16,166 nt of DNA from Chloroflexota bacterium (GTDB lineage Bacteria; Chloroflexota; Anaerolineae; Anaerolineales; UBA4823), in NCBI GenBank assembly GCA_012798185.1, contig JAAZNS010000463.1, forward strand, positions 1 to 16,166. Reading direction: 5' to 3'. Made by a program: the position numbers and the translations under genes. The notes beneath the pieces were generated by a model. That model saw only the letters and a list, made by a program, of their open reading frames with translations. It did no database searches and was not told the origin of the DNA. Positions 6,982 to 12,634 of this stretch are shown piece by piece (position 1 is the stretch's first letter; each line of letters starts with the position of its first letter).

Positions 6982-7527
6982 TTATTTTACCGATTCAGGT
7001 TTTGCCACCCCGGAAATCGAGTATTCATAGAGTTCAAGAATAAAACAAAGAGACGAGGCGCGGTTTAAATACCGGAATAAATCGTGGTTCTCGATTTCTT
7101 TATTGTGTAGTAAAACTGCAGTATGACGTTCTGCCCGCCGAATAATCGTCCGTGCCAAAGCCAAAGCTGCCCCGGCTTTTGTATCCCCGGGTATGATAAA
7201 TTCCTTAGGCATCTCAATTGTGTTGGCAAAATGATCCACTTGCATTTCCAGCCAGTTAACCTTTTCGGCATCGATAGTGCGAAATCGTTCAGAATTGTCT
7301 TTACTGGCAGCGATCTCACCCATCAATTGGTATAAATCACGTTGCAGCGATAATATGACGGAAGAAGATTCGGGCGAGCATGTATGTGAACGAGCCAGCC
7401 CTAATGCCGCAGAAGCTTCATCAATAGCGCCAATTGCTACGATTTTAGGATGATATTTTGCAACTCTTTCTTTGCCTAATAATCCTGTATAACCTTCATC
7501 GCCTTTTCTGGTATAGAATTTTTTCAT
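6982..7527 (-). CDS. PduO-type cob(I)alamin adenosyltransferase
   Basis: A 181-aa protein close to the usual length of the PduO/MMAB family, which transfers the 5'-deoxyadenosyl group from ATP to cob(I)alamin to make adenosylcobalamin. The N-terminal ATP-binding motif TRKGDEGYTG (6-15) corresponds to the family's TRxGDxGxT. KIVAIGAIDEASAALGLAR (28-46), RTIIRRAERHTAV (126-138) and YLNRASSLCFILE (153-165) match the trimer and active-site helices. The usual Cys before the paired Arg (RxxCRRAER) is Ile here. It is the only minus-strand gene, has no Shine-Dalgarno, and has a TATAAT seven bases before the ATG. No B12-dependent enzyme (such as methylmalonyl-CoA mutase) lies alongside, so its client is elsewhere. 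Confidence 0.93.
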   Translation of the reverse strand: MKKFYTRKGDEGYTGLLGKERVAKYHPKIVAIGAIDEASAALGLARSHTCSPESSSVILSLQRDLYQLMGEIAASKDNSERFRTIDAEKVNWLEMQVDHFANTIEMPKEFIIPGDTKAGAALALARTIIRRAERHTAVLLHNKEIENHDLFRYLNRASSLCFILELYEYSISGVAKPESVK

Positions 7528-7534
7528 GGTGAAT

Positions 7535-7540
7535 ATTATA
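7535..7540 (-). promoter_or_regulatory. -10 element (TATAAT) for leaderless adenosyltransferase mRNA
   Basis: Read on the minus strand, a perfect TATAAT stands seven bases before the start ATG (7525-7527). Transcription normally begins six to eight bases after this hexamer, which would place the first base at or next to the A of the ATG. A weak -35 (GGAACA) sits 18 bases upstream. No purine-rich ribosome binding site is present, which fits a leaderless transcript. Confidence 0.55.
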
Positions 7541-7715
7541 CTATCTCAGCGATTGAATTGTTCCTCTTGAATGTGATGCCAAAGATAGCAGACATTCAGA
7601 CATTCACTCGTGGATTTTCCAATATCATTCCATATATTCAAATATAGTTATTTCTTCTCATTTTTTATTCACTTCTACCACTTTGGAGAGAAAGGATACC
7701 GGCTTGCTGCTATTT

Positions 7716-7757
7716 CCCCTTCTCCATTTATGGGAGAGGAGGTTAGGGGTAGAAGGT
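7716..7757. repeat. Decayed REP-like hairpin element
   Basis: CCTTCTCC (7718-7725) can pair with GGAGAGG (7733-7739) around a seven-base loop, with one G-T wobble, followed by GGTTAGGGGTAGAAGG. The order C-rich arm, short AT loop, GGGAGAGG, then TTAGGGGT is the layout of short palindromic repeats scattered in many bacterial genomes, often written CCCTCTCC ... GGAGAGGG..TAGGGGTG. Only one copy is visible, with mismatches, so it is probably a drifting copy. Confidence 0.4.
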
Positions 7758-7885
7758 GAAAAAACATCAAAATAAAGAATTAGGTTGAATAAGCCACTGG
7801 TATCGTCCGGTAATCTTTCAAAAAAAACCTGGATGTTTTATACTATAAAAAATCGGAATCCGACGGCACAAAAAATCCATGGATA

Positions 7886-7907
7886 ATCATTGATTGTCAT
7901 CAATGAT
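7886..7907. repeat. Perfect 9-bp inverted repeat, possible operator
   Basis: ATCATTGAT (7886-7894) and ATCAATGAT (7899-7907) are exact reverse complements separated by TGTC. No T-run follows, so it is not an intrinsic terminator. The centre contains TTGTCA (7894-7899), five of six matches to a -35 box, though no well-spaced -10 follows. It lies 45 bases before the zinc-ribbon start, where a dimeric repressor site or a leader hairpin would be expected. Confidence 0.5.
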
Positions 7908-7938
7908 GCGGCTTGAAATTGTATTATACAGGTAGATT

Positions 7939-7944
7939 AGGAGA
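7939..7944 (+). promoter_or_regulatory. Ribosome binding site of the zinc-ribbon gene
   Basis: AGGAGA at 7939-7944 stands seven bases before the ATG at 7952 but only one base before another in-frame ATG at 7946, and downstream of a TTG at 7913. It therefore selects 7952 as the start. Confidence 0.7.
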
Positions 7945-7951
7945 AATGATC

Positions 7952-8170
7952 ATGCAGATTCGTTGTTATCATTGTCATAAACCTTATGCCCTTTCTCAGG
8001 AAGCTGTTCATGCAGCCCTGACTCAAATCCATGAAGAAAAACTTCACCATTTTAATGCTCATTGTCCTCATTGTGGAAAATCCAGCCATATTGCTACCGA
8101 TGCATTAAAGCGTGCAGCACCCAACTGGAAACCAGGGGAAGTAATTTCGGAAGATGGAAAACAATCATAA
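7952..8170 (+). CDS. Small zinc-ribbon protein (two CxxC)
   Basis: A 72-aa cytosolic protein. CYHC (Cys5, Cys8) opens it and CPHC (Cys38, Cys41) follows 29 residues later, a four-cysteine zinc ribbon. The stretch between is helical and rich in His and Glu (EEKLHHFNAH). The tail KRAAPNWKPGE is short. Proteins of this shape are known as uncharacterised zinc ribbons; possible roles are nucleic-acid or protein binding. The start at 7952 is set by AGGAGA. The gene overlaps the following membrane-protein gene by 17 bases in another frame, so the two are expected to be expressed together. Its specific function is unknown. Confidence 0.82.
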   Translation: MQIRCYHCHKPYALSQEAVHAALTQIHEEKLHHFNAHCPHCGKSSHIATDALKRAAPNWKPGEVISEDGKQS

Positions 8171-8591
8171 ATTAAGTTATGAAACTACACCGCGGCCGAC
8201 CAGCATTACCGTATTAATCGTATTGTTATTCATTCAAGCAGTTGGGACCTTAGGGTATGGTATTTTTTTGGGATATTCACGCGGCTGGACGATCTTCAAA
8301 GGCGAAAGGTTTTTAAATTTCCTCCCATTCGCTATGGCGGATCACGTTACATCCGGCGTCGTTTTGATTTCGATATCGGTGTTCATGTTCATTGTGGTGC
8401 TTTCCTTTATCAGGCAAAAACCCTGGGCTTGGCTGGCTGCTATGACAATTCAGGGGTTAAGTTTAATCGTTGGCTTGGTGGAATACCTGATCGATAATCC
8501 CAATTATGTTGCCCTGGCATTTGGGGTTGTTTTGGTATTTTATTTGAACCTTCAAGAAGTGCGCGATACTTTTTATCCAAAACAAACTTGA
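8154..8591 (+). CDS. Four-helix integral membrane protein, unknown function
   Basis: A 145-aa membrane protein. Four hydrophobic segments can be drawn: residues 18-40, 63-86, 91-113 and 117-133. The loop between the first two (GYSRGWTIFKGERFLNFLPFAMADH) is the longest and contains charged residues. Polar N-terminus (MENNHKLSYETTPRP) and C-terminus (EVRDTFYPKQT) probably both face the cytosol. No catalytic motif is seen. It overlaps the zinc-ribbon gene by 17 bases and ends four bases before the Vps62-like gene, so the three are likely one transcription unit. AGGGGAA at 8134-8140 is the only purine-rich stretch upstream and is somewhat distant (13 bases). I do not recognise the family. Confidence 0.82.
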   Translation: MENNHKLSYETTPRPTSITVLIVLLFIQAVGTLGYGIFLGYSRGWTIFKGERFLNFLPFAMADHVTSGVVLISISVFMFIVVLSFIRQKPWAWLAAMTIQGLSLIVGLVEYLIDNPNYVALAFGVVLVFYLNLQEVRDTFYPKQT

Positions 8592-8595
8592 TATT

Positions 8596-10455
8596 ATGAC
8601 TCAAATTGTCGACCGAGAACTCGAACTGCTCAAACGCTTTGAACCGGTAGTATATTACACCAAAGGGGAAAAGTTTTTCCCTATTGCTGTTCAACAGTAT
8701 ATCTCCCAATGTAGTTTATGGTCAAAGCGCCTGGACGAACCGGCAAAACAACTTGTCCCACAGGGTGAATTGACTATCGAGAAGCTGTGTGCGGCTTATG
8801 AAGCACCGCCTGGAACAATTATTTTTCTTAAGTATATTGAGCCACTAGATCTGGTGGAACTGGCAAAGTATAAAATCAATCAGGCTGTTGATTCTTTGGC
8901 AGAAAAGCCAGCAAAAAATATATTTCGCCGGGGTGTTGGCAGATTGGCAAGAGTAGGTTATGGTTCCCGGTTAGTAGATACATTATTCTCTTTGACATTG
9001 TTTTTTCGGGGGAGAGTCCCTGGCGATACTGCTGCTGCAGCTGCCCTTGCTTATGAAAAAATGCAGGAAGAATGCGGCTCTTATACTTGTTATGGGCGGC
9101 TGGTGAGAGAAAACGGATGGCTTGTTCTTCAATATTGGTATTTTTATCCGTTTAATAATTGGCGTTCTGGTTTTTTTGGGGTCAACGACCATGAGGGAGA
9201 TTGGGAAATGGCATGTATTTATTGCTCCGAAGTTCCCTCAGATGATCCCCAGAATCCACATATCCAACCGGAATGGGTGGCATATGCATCTCACGATTAT
9301 TCGGGTGACGATTTGCGGCGGCATTGGCAAGATCCGGAGGTCGAAAAAATTAACAATCATCCGGTTATTTTTGCCGGTGCAGGCAGCCATGCCAGTTATT
9401 TTTCAGCGGGAGAGTATCTTACTGAGCTGGAATTGCCATTTCTAAAGGTTTTTGTAGATCTGGTTGATAAACTACAGAAAATCTGGTTCAATACGCTGAG
9501 ACAGGCTGGGTTAAAGGTAAAATCAAGTACTTTCAATGTTTTCCGCATTCCTTTTGTGGATTATGCCCGTGGAGATGGTATATCGATTGGAAACGATCAA
9601 AGCTGTGAATGGCAGTTAATCAAGTTAGACGATACCACACCCTGGGCAGTCAATTATCGTGGTCTGTGGGGGTTATATGCCCAAGATCCTATTGCAGGTG
9701 AAAACGCTCCGGCTGGACCGGTATATAATCGAGATGGCAGCGTACGACGCTCCTGGTATGACCCGGTTGGATGGGCAGGTTTAGATAAAGTTCCGCCTGG
9801 TTCCAAGGCGCAAGAATTTATTGCAGAACAACGGAAACAAATATTAACCCATCAAAACGAGATAGAAAAATTAATAAAGGACAAAAGTGAAGCATTATTT
9901 AGGTTAGGGATAGAAGCTGCTGCATGTCAAGAACAACCTCATCTTGAATCCATTACTCAGGCAACAACATCGAAGGTAAAAGCATTATCAGTTGAACTTA
10001 ACCAATTGCGCCGTGAGTTGACCGAAAATAAAGCAAAGCTCGAGGCTTTGGATGCCTATGATGTGAAAATAAAAAAGGGAGAATTAGGGTCACTGCGACA
10101 GCATATCCGCCGCCCACGTCGCTCATCACCGCCCACACATACCCGCCTGAACCTTTTTGCCGAATTCCTGGCAGCAGGCAGCATCGGATTTTTGATGATT
10201 GGCATTGTGGGGATTGTATTATTCGCCAGGCAATATTTGATTATTGGTTTAGTAATGATGGTCGGTTTTATGTTATTTATGGAAGCTGTTTTCCGCAGGC
10301 AATTACCCGCTTTGATCAACAGCGTGGCTATATGTCTGGCGGTTATTTCAGCTCTGGTGATTATTTATGAATTCTTCTGGCAATTGGTAGTGATTGGTAT
10401 ATTGATGGCGGGATTATTTATTATTTGGGAAAACATTCGCGAAATTAGATTGTGA
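8596..10455 (+). CDS. Vps62-like domain protein with coiled coil and four membrane helices
   Basis: A 619-aa protein. Residues about 10-400 carry a Vps62-like (DUF946-related) domain: VLQYWYFYPFNNWR (177-190), NDHEGDWE (197-204), VAYASHDYSG (228-237), HPVIFAGAGSHASYF (255-269), and SWYDPVGWAG near the end. The clustered Asp, His and Glu residues suggest metal or ligand binding, but the biochemical role of this domain is unestablished. Residues about 405-485 are charged and heptad-like, probably a coiled coil. A basic proline-rich patch (RRPRRSSPPTH) precedes four hydrophobic helices at roughly 525-545, 547-563, 573-593 and 595-611. Since no signal peptide is present, the large domain is expected in the cytosol, anchored by its C-terminus. 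It is the third gene of the cluster with the zinc-ribbon and four-helix proteins. Confidence 0.85.
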   Translation: MTQIVDRELELLKRFEPVVYYTKGEKFFPIAVQQYISQCSLWSKRLDEPAKQLVPQGELTIEKLCAAYEAPPGTIIFLKYIEPLDLVELAKYKINQAVDSLAEKPAKNIFRRGVGRLARVGYGSRLVDTLFSLTLFFRGRVPGDTAAAAALAYEKMQEECGSYTCYGRLVRENGWLVLQYWYFYPFNNWRSGFFGVNDHEGDWEMACIYCSEVPSDDPQNPHIQPEWVAYASHDYSGDDLRRHWQDPEVEKINNHPVIFAGAGSHASYFSAGEYLTELELPFLKVFVDLVDKLQKIWFNTLRQAGLKVKSSTFNVFRIPFVDYARGDGISIGNDQSCEWQLIKLDDTTPWAVNYRGLWGLYAQDPIAGENAPAGPVYNRDGSVRRSWYDPVGWAGLDKVPPGSKAQEFIAEQRKQILTHQNEIEKLIKDKSEALFRLGIEAAACQEQPHLESITQATTSKVKALSVELNQLRRELTENKAKLEALDAYDVKIKKGELGSLRQHIRRPRRSSPPTHTRLNLFAEFLAAGSIGFLMIGIVGIVLFARQYLIIGLVMMVGFMLFMEAVFRRQLPALINSVAICLAVISALVIIYEFFWQLVVIGILMAGLFIIWENIREIRL

Positions 10456-10462
10456 TATTTAA

Positions 10463-10478
10463 TCCATTAGCAAATGGA
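10463..10478. repeat. Short inverted repeat after the Vps62-like gene
   Basis: TCCATT (10463-10468) and AATGGA (10473-10478) are perfect complements around the loop AGCA, eight bases after the Vps62-like gene's stop. The stem is AT-rich and no T-run follows, so it is a poor intrinsic terminator; its role is unclear. Confidence 0.3.
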
Positions 10479-10522
10479 ATTCAATATCATGTGAAATCGG
10501 CAACCTCGCTGGCGCATTCTGA

Positions 10523-10618
10523 GAAGATGTGATCAGCGCAATTTTACTCGGATTACCCGCAGCCGGCAGTGCGGTAACCGAGGGATTACCTGTAGTGCTG
10601 GCTACTTATGACGAATCA
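10523..10618 (+). pseudogene. Possible remnant of a small hydrophobic coding sequence
   Basis: In the frame of base 10523 about 32 codons read like protein: ISAILLGLPAAG, then EGLPVVLATYDES, ending in TAA at 10616-10618. The same frame continues upstream across a TGA (10520-10522) as EIGNLAGAF, which suggests a decayed gene interrupted by a stop. There is no convincing start codon or ribosome binding site. It could also be chance, since the stretch holds an inverted repeat. Confidence 0.25.
10553..10577. repeat. GC-rich bulged inverted repeat
   Basis: TTACCCGCA (10553-10561) pairs with TGCGGTAA (10570-10577) with one bulged C, around an eight-base loop containing the palindrome GCCGGC. An 8-bp direct repeat GGATTACC flanks it (10550-10557 and 10583-10590). 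It lies about 60 bases before the glycosylase gene, with no T-run after it. Confidence 0.35.
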
Positions 10619-10635
10619 TAAAAGGTCAATAACCG

Positions 10636-11553
10636 ATGATACAAAAAACTGATTTAATAATTACTACTCCTTCCCCTTTTAATTTTGCGGCAACGATCTC
10701 TTCGCATGGATGGGTAGATTTACCTCCTAATTATTGTGATGCAGAGACGAATTCAATGAGACGTATTGAGCAGCTTTCACCCGGGAATGTTGTGATCTTG
10801 CAGATATATGATGTAAACTCGGATGATCCTTCTCTGATTGGAGTGCAAGTAGAATCTGAGAATTTGTTATTGGAAAGTGAAAAACAAGAAATTCTTCACA
10901 AATTATGGGATATGCTGCGATTGGATGAAGATTTATCTGAATTCTATGCAATATGCCAAAAAAGGGGAGCGCCATGGGACGAAATGACCCGGGGATATGG
11001 GAGAATACTGCGCTCTCCCACATTTTTCGAGGATGTGGTTAAAACGATTTGTACAACCAATGTTCAATGGGGCGGCACAAGAGGCATGATTAAAAGATTG
11101 GTTGAGAATTATGGTGAGCCATATCCAGGCAATCCTGCTTTACGCACCTTTCCTTCGCCGGAAGTAATCGCTGCCTTGCCCTTCGATGAGTTCCATGCTA
11201 ATGTCCGCATGGGATATCGCAGCGCTTATATCCATTTATTATCCCAAAGGGTGGTATTGGGAGAAGTAGACCTGGAAGCGATGAAACGGTCTCCACTACC
11301 GACAAATGAGCTAAAAAAGGAATTGCTTTCGATCAAGGGGGTTGGTAATTATGCTGCTGCCAACCTTTTAATGTTGGCAGGCAGATACGACGAGCTGACA
11401 GTAGATACGGTTTTTAGGCAATTCATGCGTGAAAGATATTTTCAGAATCAAATCCCTACTGATAAAGAGGCATTGACTATCTATGAGGATTGGGGGAAAT
11501 GGAAATATCTGGCATATTGGTTTGAAATTTGGCAATATTATAATAACCAATAA
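10636..11553 (+). CDS. HhH-GPD DNA glycosylase, AlkA/OGG-like
   Basis: A 305-aa base-excision repair enzyme of COG0122 type (3-methyladenine / 8-oxoguanine glycosylase superfamily). Residues 1-85 form the beta-rich N-terminal domain seen in AlkA and OGG1 (PFNFAATISSHGW, then NVVILQIYDV). The helical domain has FEDVVKTICTTNVQWGG (131-147), the helix-hairpin-helix LLSIKGVGNYAAANLLML (230-247) and the catalytic Asp257 in TVDTVF. The position holding the Schiff-base Lys of OGG1 (GVGTK) is Tyr239 here, so it should be a monofunctional glycosylase without lyase activity, like AlkA. The damaged base recognised cannot be told. AAAAGG at 10620-10625 is a fair ribosome binding site. It stands alone, with no other repair gene adjacent. 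Confidence 0.92.
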   Translation: MIQKTDLIITTPSPFNFAATISSHGWVDLPPNYCDAETNSMRRIEQLSPGNVVILQIYDVNSDDPSLIGVQVESENLLLESEKQEILHKLWDMLRLDEDLSEFYAICQKRGAPWDEMTRGYGRILRSPTFFEDVVKTICTTNVQWGGTRGMIKRLVENYGEPYPGNPALRTFPSPEVIAALPFDEFHANVRMGYRSAYIHLLSQRVVLGEVDLEAMKRSPLPTNELKKELLSIKGVGNYAAANLLMLAGRYDELTVDTVFRQFMRERYFQNQIPTDKEALTIYEDWGKWKYLAYWFEIWQYYNNQ

Positions 11554-11564
11554 TCTCAATAACC

Positions 11565-11594
11565 TGAACAAACCTGGCAGCTTATTAGTATAAA
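11565..11594 (+). promoter_or_regulatory. Possible promoter for the MBL-fold gene
   Basis: TGAACA (11565-11570, four of six matches to TTGACA) and TATAAA (11589-11594, five of six matches to TATAAT) are 18 bases apart. Transcription would begin near 11601, leaving a leader of about 54 bases before the ATG at 11655. Confidence 0.35.
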
Positions 11595-11654
11595 ACATAG
11601 ATGTGCCTATTGCATGGTTTGTTTTCACCCAATATTTTTCCGGAGATTGCAGTA

Positions 11655-12614
11655 ATGAATACCGCATCGGAACATTTCTCACTGACTGAGTTGGCGGAGG
11701 GAGTTTTTGCCGCGATAGCGACTGAAGCTGGTGGCGCTTTTAGTAATGCAGGAATTATCGATTTGGGAGATCAGACACTGGTATTCGATACGATGAACAC
11801 TCCCCTTGCAGCAAAAGATTTAAAACAGGTGGCTGAAGAATTGACTGGCAGGCATATATCCTATATTGTGAACAGCCATTGGCATTCTGATCACTGGATG
11901 GGAAATCAGGTCTTTCCGAAAAGCACAATGATCTTTTCCACTCCAGAAACCCTGGAATTTATGATTTCAGAATTGGATGAAATTCATCAATCGCAAAGCA
12001 ATCATTCAAATTTTCGATCTTTGATCGAAACATATGAAAAATTATATAATGAAACGAAAGATGAATCCCATAAAAAGAACATTTCAGATATGATTTCCCG
12101 CTGGAAATTTGAATTGGATGCGTTACCCGAATTGAATCCCCGGCTGCCCAATATGACCTTCGATTCCAAAATCACATTTCATGGTAAAAATCGTGTGGCT
12201 GAATTATTTGCTTCTGGCAAAGGGCACACAATTAGCGATGTTTTTTTGGCATTACCAGAAGATCAAATTGTATTTTGGGGTGACTTGGGATTTTTCCAGT
12301 GCCAGCCTTTTATCGGTTCTTGTGATTTGGAAGGCTGGAAATTGAAAATTCTGTCAATGACCAACTCTTTATTTAAACATTTCGTACCGGGGCATGGTCC
12401 TTTAGGAAATCAATCGGATTTGCATTTGGAGCATCAATACATGGTAACCCTGGAAGAAAAAGTACGCGAAGCTTTTCAGGGCGGTATGACCGTCGAAGAT
12501 GCGTTATCCAAAATCTCACTTCCCGAACCGTTCAACCAATGGGTTGCTGCGAGTGCGCGCAGGTTCGAAGCGAATGTCAGGTTTTTGTTTCAATATTTCG
12601 ACGATCGCATGTAA
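11655..12614 (+). CDS. Metallo-beta-lactamase-fold hydrolase
   Basis: A 319-aa two-metal hydrolase. Metal ligands are in order: HWHSDH (His75, His77, Asp79, His80), His191 in GKGHTISD, bridging Asp210 in FWGDLGF, and His247 in VPGHGP. The strand FSNAGIIDLGDQTLVFDT at the start of the fold and a helical insert of about 60 residues (100-160) between the first and second ligand groups are visible. This group includes lactonases, quinoprotein-relay-type hydrolases and subclass B3-like proteins; the substrate cannot be told. No signal peptide, so cytosolic. CCGGAG at 11640-11645 sets the start at 11655; an in-frame ATG at 11601 would add 18 residues without homology. The C45-like lipoprotein gene follows after 20 bases and may share its mRNA. 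Confidence 0.93.
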   Translation: MNTASEHFSLTELAEGVFAAIATEAGGAFSNAGIIDLGDQTLVFDTMNTPLAAKDLKQVAEELTGRHISYIVNSHWHSDHWMGNQVFPKSTMIFSTPETLEFMISELDEIHQSQSNHSNFRSLIETYEKLYNETKDESHKKNISDMISRWKFELDALPELNPRLPNMTFDSKITFHGKNRVAELFASGKGHTISDVFLALPEDQIVFWGDLGFFQCQPFIGSCDLEGWKLKILSMTNSLFKHFVPGHGPLGNQSDLHLEHQYMVTLEEKVREAFQGGMTVEDALSKISLPEPFNQWVAASARRFEANVRFLFQYFDDRM

Positions 12615-12634
12615 TCAATTCAAATCATATTTCC

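Larger units (their letters stand above)
7528..7912. other. AT-rich intergenic region without a convincing gene
   Basis: This 385-bp stretch lies between the two divergent starts of the adenosyltransferase and the zinc-ribbon gene. It contains the adenosyltransferase -10 element, a tandem 8-bp repeat AGACATTC (7590-7605), a decayed REP-like hairpin (7716-7757), a possible -10 TATACT at 7839-7844 and a perfect inverted repeat at 7886-7907. Open frames are short (for example 22 codons from 7576) and show no protein-like pattern. I see no tRNA-like or riboswitch-like fold. Confidence 0.6.

Noticed and set aside
6940..7000. Bidirectional terminator between the convergent genes
   Set aside because: Only a four-pair stem (CTGC/GCAG) can be drawn and no T-run follows on either strand.
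7882..7900. Fur box overlapping the inverted repeat
   Set aside because: GATAAT is present but the second half does not match the consensus; listed only as a generic operator candidate.
7528..7912. Cobalamin riboswitch near the adenosyltransferase gene
   Set aside because: The -10 element is seven bases from the start codon, leaving no leader to hold a riboswitch, and no B12-box-like sequence was seen in the gap.
9122..9445. 107-codon plus-strand open frame inside the Vps62-like gene
   Set aside because: Out of frame with the conserved motifs and lacks any start signal; a shadow frame.
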